Shown piece after piece: positions 24,246 to 36,433 of a stretch of DNA of 64,000 nucleotides. Source of the DNA: Hanleya hanleyi (lineage: Eukaryota > Mollusca > Polyplacophora > Lepidopleurida > Hanleyidae); assembly GCA_036873755.1 (NCBI GenBank), contig JAVTVY010017271.1, positions 496,001-560,000 on the forward strand, given 5' to 3'. Under the pieces are notes generated by a model. It ran no database searches, was not told where the DNA came from, and worked only from the letters and a program-made list of their open reading frames with translations. The position numbers were made by a program, and so were the translations under genes. Each line of letters begins with the position of its first letter. Position 1 is the stretch's first letter.

Positions 24246-27200
24246 TTAACTTACTCTTTCTTTCTCAGAAAACTTGCAATGTATGTGATTCCTGTAGACT
24301 TGCTAGTAAGCGAGGCCTGACACCCTTCAGTTGAACTAATGAAACGCGGTATCTCCGTAGATCTCTGTTACGTGAGCACCTGGCTCTTCATTAACTAGGC
24401 ACCATTAGAACAAAGACTGAGGAAGAGCTGCCTTTGATAGTGTCAAACTTCTGCCTGGTTTATCTTGTTGGCAGTTACTGTCAATTAATATCTACAGACC
24501 TTATGTTTAACTAACACGTGCGCAAGAAAACAAACACGAGCTGATGAATATCTTCTGTTTGTTGCCGGGCCTTATGGACGATGTAACGTCAGTTCAAAGG
24601 GAAGCCACCAGTGTCTGCGGAGAGTGAAATGACAGCGTTTGAGATGGAATATTATCTGTGGAATATTGTCTAACACCTTTAGCAGCATTCCCGTGCACAA
24701 ACTTGTAAATATCAATAGCCTATGTCAGTAACATATGTCAGTCTTAAACACCATAGTTCCGTTTTCCTCTTCTTTCCACAAGTTAGTTGCTATGTTTACA
24801 TTTATATAATATTAGTAACATTACGGATAAATCTTGACTGTGACACCTCCCCCCTCCCTCCCTCCAAACATGCATAGCACACATTGTTATGTTTCCCTAG
24901 TGAGAAAAGGATTTGATGTACAGATGTTTACATAGTGGCATACATGTCAACATTCTCATGGCATTAGGTTGCATACCTCCTACTGTCAGATACACCCTCT
25001 GATTGCGCTGGAGTTAAAAACGTGGCGCACAGCTTGTCTGCTAGGCCCTCAGCCAATCCGCATCATCCATTACTAAACGTAGCGGAATAGGCTCCGGATA
25101 GATAAGCATCTAACTTGTTCATTCTTTCATAAGATATACTGGAAGCATTTTCGATCTCTTTCGCATGCAGATAACGTTTCTCGTGTCGATCAAAATCAAT
25201 GAAGACTAAATGCGCATGTGCGCCACATTTTCCAGCCCAGTGCAGTCAGGGGATGTTATACCAACAATTTAGTAGGTTTCAATCTCTGACAATGGGAGAA
25301 TGACTTGAGGATAGATATCTTGTTTCTGTTTACATCCTCAGACATGACAGAGACAAGCAGTTGACAAATGTTTACTCCTCCATGTAACGCCAAGTGGACT
25401 TTCGCTGGTGTTGCAGGAGGCATTTCTTTGTCTACCAATCATGTCAGATCAAAGAAATTACCTGGAAACTATTTACATTGGAACTTGCAAAGAGTAGTAG
25501 AAAATACTTCTGATGGCATTGATGGTACCATCAAAACTTTACTATCTGATCAATGTCATTATTGGTGAATCTAGATTTTTTTTTTTTATCTTTTCGTCGT
25601 GGATTTTTCTAGCTTCACGTCGAAGGTACGTTAGTAGACAGACAGGACCAGTTCTCCATTCAAGACAATGTGGACTTCCTCTGCTGATTTATGCTGGGGT
25701 TACACGAGGAAATAATTCTTTGCTTATGCCACTGACATCAAAAAGAAATCTTCAAAAAGTATTCTGAAAAAGAATTATATATTTATAGGTGACATACATA
25801 CATGCACAATAATCTTCCATTGTGATATCTGGGTGACTATACCATAGATACATGTAAATTGAGGTCGTTGTCTGTCAGCTTAATTACCATACACCAAGTG
25901 GCCCCTGTCTAATTTAGACATTTATATTAGGTGTGGTATAACTCCATGCACATGACCTTGCCTTGTAACATTAAACTTTTTTCTTACACCTTTCTTTTGT
26001 CTTTCTTGATATTTTTGTTATTATTATTTTTTTTTAACACCCTTTTTCCACAGTTTCTCAAAGCGATGTCTAAATTTGTTGAGGGACTGTCATGAATTGA
26101 TCTCATTAACTTCCTGCTTGAATGTACATTTAATATGCCAGATGTTTTTGTTCCACGGCTACTAATTACTGCTTTTTTTCGGGGTCGACACATTGAGAAT
26201 TCTCGGTAAAAAATTAGAAAAACATAAGCCAGGTGATAACAAGGACTGTTTAATAATTTGGGGAATTTTTCGAACCAATGTTGAGGTCTCCCAAAAGCAT
26301 AACATTTACCTAATTATTCAGTTTATTCATATAATAATTTATGCATATAATAAAGAAATAGAAAAAAAACTTTTGTGAACAAACAAGTTTCTTTTGTAAT
26401 AGATTCAAGCTGATATATAGCTGTTTTATAAAGCTTCGATATTTACAATATGAATCTAGTTATCACTGAAGGTGTAGCCAGTGATTGGAGATTGGTGATG
26501 ATAGCATTCTGCATTCTGGTGATGATCTGCATTCTGATAGCGAGAAAGAAAATGTTCTAAAAACAAGATGGTTTTATACCATTTCATAGATTTTGTGTTT
26601 GAGTACATTTGATCGTGCCAATAATATTGCTAGATACATGAAGACTATTACACCTTCTGCGTCAGTGATCAAAAGATTGGAAGATTGAATGTATGTGTTA
26701 TATTGTGCTGATTACTAAGGGGAGATAATGAAGGCATGTCGAAGGCGATGAATGATTCCTCAAATCCAAGTGATTATAGTACATGTACATCTGGCCAGCG
26801 CCGAAAAAGCTTTTAAGGCAGTCTTGTCTCCACACTCAACAGCGGTATAATTTGAAGGTCTGGGTGCCGCTCTAAGTCAGTTTCTTACAAAAACATGGGC
26901 CTTCTGGGTGTTAATTAGAATTTATGACCAGTAGGAGTTAAACAAGCTGATCAGTTGTTTTGCTGTAACCACTTCTTATATAACACTGTTATTGGCTGCT
27001 TTCAGATTTATGACGCGGTCCTAAGTGTGTTTTCAAGCATGATAGTTGACAGTTGCGAAGAAGTTCTCATGCATTCAATTGCATTCTGGCTTCGCCAACT
27101 AGCCCAGACAGCAAATTTGATTGGTTTAACAGAACTTTTTTCAATTTCAAAGAGAAAGTTAATTTTGCTGACAGAATTGGACCTTCTTGGGTGGAAAATG

Positions 27201-27618
27201 CCAGTTGCATCGAGAAGCTCCTTGGTTATTGGAGATGATCTCTAAAGAGCCTTGATCCAAACAAGCCCATTATCATTACTAGATAATCTTTAAATCTTTG
27301 ATTATTATTTGGTGGATGTGGAATAAATCTGTGTTAATAGTCTTTTCATAAAGGCACGAACAGCAGAGCATGTACTTGTACTGGTATCATTCTGGTATAA
27401 TACATGGTTTGTAAATTCTCACCTATTAACTTCAAAACCTTGAAACATCTTGAAGATGATAATACAGTTAGGCCTGAAAATGGAAGAATTTTTCAAAAGG
27501 CTTCGAGAAATACGTTGAAATCATGATTTAAATAAATGTAGCCATTCATCATTTCTCTCGACGTGAGTTGACAATAACAATCACCTCAAAGAAGCATTGT
27601 CGAGAGAAGAGACTACAT
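24246..27618. other. unique stretch
   Basis: No gene recognised. Frames of up to 96 codons (for example 26955-27245) lack known motifs. A C-rich (CCCT)-like run occurs near 24848-24864. Confidence 0.45.
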
Positions 27619-27982
27619 ACAGTAAATGGTCTAATAATTCAATCGCAGCAAGCACAGTAATCCCTCTAATAATTCAGTCCCCCTATCAAAATTCAATCAC
27701 CCCCAATTTTGGGGATAAATTCAATCGTTTCTAATAAATTTGATCACCCTAAAAAATCATAGAAATCGTGGATTATATGCATGATATTGAACCATTTTGT
27801 CAACTTTGATCACCCCCAGTTTTAATTGTGGAGAAATTTCACTTCCTGTGATTGAATTATTAGAGGGATTGCCATACCATTGTCCACTCTAAAATGTTGG
27901 GGGTGATCAAAGTTATTGGAACAGGAAGTTGATGAAATGATACAAGAACTCGTGATCTAATTATTTAGGCAGATTAGTAAGA
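27619..27982 (+). mobile_element. older MITE copy, split by a nested copy
   Basis: Left part 27619-27654 (CTAATAATTCAATCGCAGCA) and right part 27876-27982 (TGTTGGGGGTGATCAAAGTT, GGAACAGGAAGTTGATGAAA, then a decayed GATCTAATTATTTAGGCAGA end) together follow the order of the 17.4 kb copy. The break falls just after the equivalent of GGAAGT, where the inner copy is inserted. Confidence 0.65.
27655..27875 (-). mobile_element. MITE copy nested in an older copy
   Basis: CAGTAATCCCTCTAATAATT at the left and GATTGAATTATTAGAGGGAT then TGCC at the right form TIRs. The interior is the reverse of the 17.4 kb copy (CAATCACCCCCAATTTTGGG, then TTGTCAACTTTGATCACCCC, then CACTTCCTGTGATTG). Inserted into the copy at 27619-27982. 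Confidence 0.8.
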
Positions 27983-27998
27983 ATTTGAGCCAAAATTG

Positions 27999-28058
27999 TT
28001 GGGGGTGAGGGATAATTGTTGGGGATGAGGGATAATTGTTGGGGGTGAGGGATAAATG
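27999..28058. repeat. 20-bp tandem repeat, 3 copies
   Basis: Three units of GTTGGGGGTGAGGGATAATT at 27999, 28019 and 28039. It starts 17 bp after the MITE pair. Confidence 0.95.
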
Positions 28059-30540
28059 CTTGAACAAAATTACTATGGGAATGTTGTTAGGATGGATACG
28101 TAAATTGCATGTTGTATACATTTGACCCCAGAAATGAGAGTTCTTGCCTCTTTCTAAAAAAAAATTGTGCAATTCTTTCCTGCAAAGACATTATTGCATA
28201 GCCTCGAACCAGAATACTTCTCAAAAATTGTGCGAAATACGAACTAGCTTGCAATAGGGTACGGGGAATGTCTTCCTTCTCTGATCAATTCATTTCCGTC
28301 AAGTGTCGAAGTCAGCTGCCCTCTTTAACAGGTGACAGATAACAGAGCCAGCATGTAAAACCCTGACACGCTAGGGCACTTTTTTAAATGAGGAACTAAT
28401 GTCAATAAATCACCGATGGAAAGCGAATATGGAATCTGTCATGAAAATGGTGTAAAGGGCTTCGTAAAACAGTCGTAATATATAATCACAGTGGACATTT
28501 AGGAAAGCGGACTTCCTTCTTCGCCTCGTGCTCCCTGGCGGTGGGGCTTAAACACAGATTTGTTCTCGGGATAATCTTCCTGCGTGTTGAGAGCATACTT
28601 AATTCCCCTTAATACAACATTACGTCCCCAAATGTCATTGAATTATCCTCCTGTCCTCTTCGCCCATGTGAAAATAATGAATTGATGTACACAAAAAAAG
28701 AGGGATAATTTACTGACCGCAAGAAAAGTTGTATATTCTGTCAGAATTATGTGTGCAAATAATGGCATGCTATTGTTAAAACATTTTGGTGGTAATTTTT
28801 TTTCTTTTTTTTTTCAATCTTCAGTCTTGATTAGGGTTATAGGCATTGATTGGAATTGATAATTTCTCTTACGGCTATATGCATGATGATGAATTTGACA
28901 ATATATAGGAATTGTGAGATTCCGATTGGGTTACCCCTAAGACTTGACAATCAAAATGGATCTCATTCTACTGAGAGCTACATGTAACACCATGCCAATA
29001 TGAATGATTTCAGGAAATTGACATCTAGGAAACCTATTAATTTCAGAAAAAGCATAAATGACATGGACATTTCAATATGTCTTTGTTGGATTGAAGACCA
29101 TGCAGTAAACTACCAAGTTTGGAACCTACAATGTAGTAGCGAACTGTCTTACAATCATATATTTCCTATCTTTCAATAAGAAAATTCCCGTATTTCTAAA
29201 AAATTTCCTGTTATATTTTCTCCTAAATTTTCACTGTGAGCCACTTGAAGGCCTGATAATCCCTGAATTTAACAAAGTAGTTGGTATGGTGTGCAGTGTG
29301 TCCAGTCATTTATAAACTCTTTTTTTTTTCCAGTCTCTTGATTTCCATCGATTTCCCAATGATCTCCAATTAGTCTTCATTGTTTGCTTTCTTTTATACT
29401 AACAGCTTTTTTCCCAAAAATGTCCCATACCCAATTTCTTAATTTTGAAGATGAGAACATATTTAGTACATGCAGTAAATTACGATGTTTTGGGGGCAGG
29501 TCACTATGATTGTGTAACCGGTTTTCTAAGTTGTCACTTTGTCAACAAATTTATTTACCTGTTGTGCACCGGTTTACCTGTAGGAGTTGACGTAAGCTGT
29601 CACTGTTCTAACATATCAATTCCTCTTAAAAAAATTAGAATTATAAGTTTGAATATACCCCAAAGATAACTTTTTATATATTTTTTTCAACTCAATTCTA
29701 TTTTAAAACTACAAACACTTCTTTTATTTGCATTTAATTTAAATAATTTTAATTGTTGCATGTGTGTGAATACAATACATAATTAAGGGGTGACATGACT
29801 ATTACATGTGGCTGTAAATATAACATTTCTTAATAATTCAGATATTTTATTCCAAGAAGTAACTGATTTAATTAGTCAATGCATTGGTTGAAAAAAATAT
29901 CTAAAGTCCAAATGAAAAAAGTGTTGTGGTTGTGTACATAGGAAAATCAAATTCTTAACAAACTTAATTCTCAGAAAAATGGAAAACCCATTTGTATCTG
30001 ATACATGTATTTGTAAAAGATTTGTTGGATGGGTAATGGAATGTGGTGTGTTGTGTAATGGAGCCAACTGTGAGGACTTCTCAAAAGGGGCTGAGTTGTT
30101 TAAAAGGCAGTGGGAGGAGTCACATAATCAAATTGAGTCCCAACGAGGGCTAAGTGGATGCAATACTTCTCTGAAAGCTTTGAAATTCAATTAAAGTTTT
30201 CTTTTAACTGCATAACTGGATTTGCCTTTCTCAAAAATGTGACGAGAGAATGTTTTATGTTCAGAGTAGAGAGTTGGTGTTATTAAAATTTCTGAGAGGA
30301 GCAACATGTACTTGTTGTTTGTTTTTTTCTGTTTTTTTTGGCAGGTCAGTTAAGATATCCAATGGCTGCATGTCACATACATGTAATCTCACAATTCAAT
30401 AGTTGGTATCATATCTATTTGTTTTCAACTCTAAATAAATCTTTGTGAAGGGGTCAGGTTTTCTGTGAGGGTAAATTCTGTTGGGGGAGTGAAAGGTGAA
30501 AGGAGGGCCATCACTCCCCATTCATGACCATTACGTGTAG
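28059..30540. other. unique stretch
   Basis: No gene recognised. Frames at 29445-29669 and 29979-30194 have no known motif. Confidence 0.45.
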
Positions 30541-30640
30541 GGGCCCTTGGTGGGCGAGTGATCTAAGGCGTTTCACTAGTGACCGCTAGCCTCACACCGC
30601 TGAACCGGTGCAGGTTTGAGTCCAGCCGGTCCATTTGTGA
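30541..30640 (+). mobile_element. class II tRNA-like SINE head
   Basis: TGGGCGAGTGATCTAAGGCG at 30551 matches the A-box region of Leu/Ser tRNAs (TGGCCGAGTGGTTAAGGCG), and GGTTTGAGTCC at 30613-30623 matches the B box with one change. The 62-bp spacing fits a tRNA with a long variable arm. The acceptor stem does not pair and the sequence runs on into unrelated DNA, so this is a SINE head or tRNA relic, not a functional tRNA. Confidence 0.65.
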
Positions 30641-32014
30641 AAGTCCAAAGTTGCATGTTTCTGTAAGACAGAAGTAGTCAACAGTTAATGAACCAGGCCT
30701 TTTGAAATACCAAACCTATGACAGTTGTTCAGTTTTAGCGGCTAAGCTTTGGATTTTGATTCTGTGAGGTGTGATTTTCTGTGTGGTCATATGATTTCTT
30801 GTCGGTATCGTTTACCACACCCATTTTGATGTTGCGTTTGATTTCTGTAAATATTTCTGATCTCGAAAAAATCTTCCGTTTATTCTACGACCAGCAAATC
30901 TGAACAGATCCAGATATTTAGCCGTGGAAAATCATTGTCTTTCAGATGGTTACGGTAGCATGATTAGGCCATGACATTTTGCATTCATCATTAGCTGGCA
31001 ATAGAGGGTGAGAATTAGCTATTATCATGCACTCAGTGCATTATCTCAGAAAGTAGTTGTGATTACTCCGTGATTTTGTTGCTACCAGGTCCCCCGTCCC
31101 GCATTATGATTGGTCGACGACACTCCCGAAGGAGGGAGCAAAGGAAGAAACATCTCGCGTCATGCAGCCAAGTTTTCTCGATCCCCGAAAAGTCTGCATT
31201 GCTTGAGAGCCAAATGGGAATGGATTTGTGACCACAGGCAGTGGTATAATTCTGTGAAATATATGTAATGCAAAATTACCATTCCCACGGGGTAGAAAAC
31301 CCGTTACAGCAAAAGTTTGATAAATTTCTTTTTGCCCGTTCGACTTTTCTTTTTTAGCGGGCTGTACTACTTTGACTGCAGTGCTGTGTTGGTAAAGAGT
31401 GTTAGAGAGCATGTGCTGATAGGGAAAATTGATGAGTCCCATGTCTTCTCGTGAATATTTTGATATCAACTCTGATTTTGTGATGGATAATTCCAGCATT
31501 AGACTCGGACGTTGATAAATCTTTCCATCGGCTTATTCACTATTTAATAGGTCTGAGGAGAAACTAAAAGGTAGCTTGAAGATTAAGATTAGAGGAACCG
31601 ATTATCCATTCCAAATATGGTTACATCAAATAGATCTTCACCGCTAATGGGCAGGGCCGGCTCTAGTGGGCTGGAATATCGCCTGAAGAAAAAATTTGAC
31701 TTTGATGAATCTCAAATGGTCATATTCTTGGCAAAGGTAGTGTTTACAGAAGAAATGCTTTGTGAAAAGCTTTTACTTGTCAGGAACCGTAAGTTGTCGT
31801 CATTGCTGAAAATGAAGGGGTAGTGATCACCGGATAGAACGGCTTACGGAGAGAACTTTCCCGATGGAATGGAACATATGCCAGGTTTTGGACATTGATA
31901 AATTTCTCTTCGAGTCCTTGTCTTCTTAGTCGTAATCTTGTCAAGAGGAGGTAATAAAAAATGCGGAAAGAAGAGAGAGAATGTTTCACATATCCCTCTG
32001 ATGTTAGAGAGTTT
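30641..32014. other. unique stretch (SINE body may extend here)
   Basis: The first ~100 bp may be SINE body. A 131-codon minus frame at 31104-31499 has no recognisable domain. Nothing else is seen. Confidence 0.4.
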
Positions 32015-32510
32015 GATCCTGAGAGATCTCTCTTCTGAAAGATCACCCTTCTGAATCTGAAGGAATTACCTCCTGAAAAGATCACTCTGAATATTTTTCT
32101 GTAATTTTCTTCCGAAAAGATCTCTCTTCTGAAACATTCCTCTCCTGAAAGATACATCTTTTGAAGCAGCACTCTCCTGAAAGATCTTGCTGCTAGCAAA
32201 TAATTTTCTTCAGGAAACTGCCCCTTTGCGCGATTTTTTCAGATTCTTTTGTTTTGAAGATACATCCTGAAAGTTATTGATCCTGAAAGATATATTCTGC
32301 TTCGGGAATATCTCTTTTGAAAGATTTCTCTCTCAGGCTGAAAGATATCTTCTGCCATATTCTCTCTTCTAAAAGATTCCGCTTCAAAAAGATCTCTTCT
32401 GAAACAGAATATCTCTTCTAAAGATTGCTCTCACAGGCTGAAAGATCGTCTGCAATATTCTCTCCTCTGAAAGATTCTGCTTCAGAAAGATCTTTTCTAA
32501 AACATATATT
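32015..32510. repeat. degenerate CTCTTCTGAAAGAT minisatellite
   Basis: About 20-25 degenerate copies of CTCTTCTGAAAGAT-like units spaced irregularly. A larger duplication is visible: CTCAGGCTGAAAGATATC at about 32333 and CACAGGCTGAAAGATCGTC at about 32433, each followed by matching sequence. The charged minus-strand peptide across the left part is a by-product. Confidence 0.85.
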
Positions 32511-33499
32511 TTTTTTTAGCTCTTGAAGGATTTCTTTCAATACTAGATTCATGTTTCAGCTCACCTGTGATCAAACACACTGATTCAGTCAGAGTTACTG
32601 ATCAGTTACTGACCGTTACATTGCAGTGAGAGACTTTATATAGTTAATATAGGGTAGGAGTGCTATAGAAGAGTATGCTCAGCGCGATGAGAGTCACAAA
32701 CTTGAAGATTTAGGCACGTCCTGGGGCACTGAGGGCTGCAGTTTCCAGTTTGACAGCGAGAACGATGATAAATTGTCATGACTTGAAGGTTTTGGCTCCG
32801 AAGATCATGCAACATGGAGAGATATATTGGTGATAGGATGGATATTTGACGATATGTCGTAATTGACTGGGTCCTGGGTACAACAGAGTCAAGATGGAGT
32901 CTTAGTGATAGCTCGCCCAGCATTATTGTTATGGCAACTGATTTGTTTCGGAGGAGCGAAGGAAAAACGTTCTGACAAAACTATGAAATGTGAAGCCGGG
33001 GACCATCAATTTTAAAAACACAAGTGCATGACATAATCTCTTGATAGCCCGGCTTCTTTGAGAAAGCAATATCGTACAGTTGGACTCGAGGAAATATATC
33101 ATTGGCATTTCATTGATAAGTGGTCACCTCCCAAACTCATATCCAACATGTATGGAAATGGCCCCATCTATGGCAAATGAGAATTTCTGACAAATTTTGC
33201 ATTAACAAGTCTTTTACAGGGTCCTACGGGTCAGCGTCTGACAGCGAATTTTGGCCGCGCAAATCTGAGAATGATGATTAGTCATCTAGCTCATGTCAAC
33301 CAAGATAGGAGAGAATTGTCCTCGTGTTAAACCATAAACATTAAAGAAAACCATTAAGATATTACAAGGTGTTGACCATTCTCCTTTGGGGGCCTTGTTT
33401 TCTCAATGTGGCTGGCAGCCTTGTGCCAGCTGAAGACTTGATTAATGTCCAACATCCCACATAGTGTTCAGTTTATTTAGATGCTCAAATTTGACAATT
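32511..33499. other. unique stretch
   Basis: No gene recognised. Confidence 0.45.
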
Positions 33500-34545
33500 C
33501 AGTTCTCAGAGGGCAAAATTAAGAAATGACAGTCCTCATAGGGCATAATATAAGAAGTGGCAGTTATTAGAGTACAATATAAGAAGTGCCAGTGCTGTTT
33601 ATGCACAATGTACGCACAATATAAGAAGTGACAGTCATTAGTGCACAATATAAGCAGTGGCAGTTCTCTTTAGGCACAATATATGAAGTGGCAGTCATTA
33701 GATGACAATATAAGAAGTGGCAGTCATTAGAGGACAATATAAGAAGTGGTAGTCCTCTTTAGGCACAATATAAGAAGTGGCAGTCCTCTTCAGGCACAAT
33801 ATAAGAAGTGTCAGTCATTGGAACACAATATAAGAACTGGCAGTCCTCTTTAGGCACAATATAAGAAGTGACAGCCATTAGAGCACAATATAAGAAGTGG
33901 CAGTCCTCTAAGCACAATATAACAAGTGGCAGTCATTATAGCACAATATAAAAAGTGGCAGTCCTCTTTAGGCACAATATAAGAAGTGGCAGTCCTCTTT
34001 AGCCGCAATAGAAGTAGTGACAGTCATTGGAGCACAATATAAGAAGTGACAGTCCTCTTTAGGCAGAATATAAGAAGTGGCAGTCCTCTGTAGGCACAAT
34101 ATAAGAAGTGGCAGTCCTCTTTAGGCACAATATAAGAAGTGACAGTCCTCTTTAGGCACAATATAAGAAGTGGCAGTAGGAAGTGGCAGTCCTCTTTATG
34201 CAAAATATAAGAAGTGACAGTCCTCTTTAGGCACAATATAAGAAGTGACAGTCCTCTTTAGGCACAATATAAAAAGTGGCAGTCCTCTTTATGCAAAATA
34301 TAAGAAGTGGCAGTCATTAGAGCACAATATAAGACGTGGCAGTCCTCTTTAGGCACAATATAAGAAGTGGCAGTCATTAGAGCACAATATAAGAAGTGGC
34401 AGGCATCTTTAGGTACAATAAAAGAAGTGGCCATCATCAGAGGACAACATAAGAAATGGTAGTCCTTACAGAGTACAATATAAAGACTAGTAGTCCTTGT
34501 AGTATAAAATACAATAACTGGCCTTCCTCATAGGGCTGAATATAA
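33500..34545. repeat. mixed 31/29-bp minisatellite, about 33 copies
   Basis: Units AAGAAGTGGCAGTCCTCTTT plus AGGCACAATAT (31 bp) alternate irregularly with AAGAAGTGGCAGTCATTAGA plus GCACAATAT (29 bp). The two length classes share the same flanks and differ only in the middle (CCTCTTTAGG versus CATTAGA). Edges at both sides are diverged. Confidence 0.95.
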
Positions 34546-34679
34546 GAACTGATCCATCCATCAATACCATTGATAAGATTCTGATAACAATACCAGACCT
34601 CTTTCATGCTAAAGTACAAAGATACAAAGATGTTGTCTAAAAGAATAGAGGAAGAGTCACGCCTTACATCCCAATTCAA

Positions 34680-36010
34680 CTGTGCTCCCACATCATTTAT
34701 CTCCTCCCACCTCTATGTGTCTCATACTACCTCCCACTTCCTTTATTCCACCTCTCTTCCAGCTTCAATTGTCTTCTCATGCTGTCTTTTCTCTTGTCCC
34801 ACAATTCTCCTCTGTCATGTCTCCTCCCACTTCATTTCTCCAGGTCGCCTCCCATCTTCAGAATATATCTCCTCCTACCTCTTCCATGCCTCTCCCCATT
34901 TCCATGTCTCATATCATCTCTCTCATGTCGCCTCTTGCCTCCCTAATCTGTTGCCTCCAACCTCCCTCATGTGTCTTCCTACCTCCATAATATGTCACAT
35001 CTTACCTCCATAATACGTCTCATCTTACCTCCTCCATGTCTCCTTCCATCTGCTAATCTCTCTCCACCCACCTCCCTCATGCCGCCTCTCACATCCTCCA
35101 TGTCTTGTTCCATCTGCTAATCTCTCTCCACCCACCTACCTCATGTCTCCTCTCACATCCTCCATGTCTCCTTCCATCTGCTAATCTCTCTCCACCCACC
35201 TCCCTCATGTCTCCTCTCACATCCTCCATGTCTCCTTCCATCTGCTAATCTCTCTCCACCCACCTCCCTCATGTCTCCTCTCACCTCCTCCATGTCTCCT
35301 TCCATCTGCTAATCTCTCTCCACCCACCTCCCTCATGTCTCCTCTCACCTCCTCCATGTCTCCTTCCATCTGCTAGTAATCTCTCTCCACCCACCTCCCT
35401 CATGTCTCCTCTCTCACCTCACCCATGTCTCCTTCCATCTGCTAATCTCCACCCCACCCCCCGCAGCGCCTCCTCTCACCTCCTCCATGTCTCCTTCCAT
35501 CTGCTAATCTCTCTCCACCCACCTCCCTCATGTCTCCTCTCACATCCTCCATGTCTCCTTCCATCTGCTAATCTCTCTCCACCCACCTCCCTCATGTCTC
35601 CTCTCACATCCTCCATGTTTCCTCCCACGTCCTGCTTGTCTCCTCCTATCTGGAGTCCTAATCTGTCTCCCAACACCTCTGTCATGTCTCGCCTACCACC
35701 TCCCTGACATGCCTCCTCTCACATCCTCCATGTCTCTTCCCACATCCTCCTTGTCTCCTCTTATCTGGAGCCCTAATCTGTCTCCCAACACCTCCCTCAT
35801 GTCTGCTCCCACCTGTGTGATCGGTCTCTTCCTACCTCCTCCATGTCCCCATCTCTCTAATTTGTTTCCTCCCACCTTCCCTCATGTCTCCTCTCATCTC
35901 CCTAATCCCCCCTCCCTATCTGTCTCTTCCAGTCCTAACCCATCTTCTCTTTCGTGTCTCCTTATTTGTCTTTTCCTTGTGCATCTGTTGCTTCTCACCT
36001 CATCTTGTCT
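34680..36010. repeat. pyrimidine-rich array with 64-bp core
   Basis: About 1.3 kb in which the plus strand is mostly C and T. At 35041-35620 it becomes a regular array: CATCTGCTAATCTCTCTCC recurs at about 35048, 35111, 35175, 35239, 35303, 35367, 35436, 35498 and 35562, a period of 64 bp with two irregular steps. Flanks are older CTCCTCCCACCTC-type repeats. Open frames here are artefacts. Confidence 0.93.
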
Positions 36011-36049
36011 TCCCACTTTTGGCTCACCCTATAATACAGTGTACCACCA

Positions 36050-36433
36050 CAGACCTCTCAAGTTAAAATTCTACCAAGGCGTGAGATTTGAGTATGTCCG
36101 CCCGGGAGATACGAGTCTCCCAAAAATGTGAATTTTTAGGCATCATTTCATACAATTTTCGCATTTTGTTTCATAACAGCCTACCATTATACATTTCACC
36201 CTTCACGGTCGGAGGCTAAAAATAGATACTTTAAAACCAAGTTTAGGAAAATTTTGAAATTACTGACTCCTTTTTCTGCAAACTGGAGCAATTTTGAAGG
36301 ATTCTTGGTTATTTTAGAAATATTTTCATGAAAATTCCTAGATGCGTGAGATTTTTATATAGCTGCATGAGAGCGTGAGACAGATGCCAAATGCGTGAGT
36401 CTCACGCCGAATGCGTGAGAGTTGATAGGTCTG
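36050..36433. mobile_element. 384-bp TIR element with probable 6-bp TSD
   Basis: Left end CAGACCTCTCAA and right end TTGATAGGTCTG are inverted matches at 11 of 12 bases. The flanks are CCACCA on both sides (36044-36049 and 36434-36439), a likely target-site duplication. The interior carries several GCGTGAG words and the palindrome GCGTGAGTCTCACGC near 36394-36408. No coding capacity. Structure suggests a non-autonomous DNA transposon; superfamily undetermined. Confidence 0.7.

Noticed and set aside
31104..31499. 131-codon minus-strand frame
   Set aside because: No known motif or splice context; kept only as part of an unannotated stretch.
34606..36131. Ser/Pro-rich open frames of 100-140 codons
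   Set aside because: They follow the pyrimidine-rich array and change frame with it; no conserved motif.
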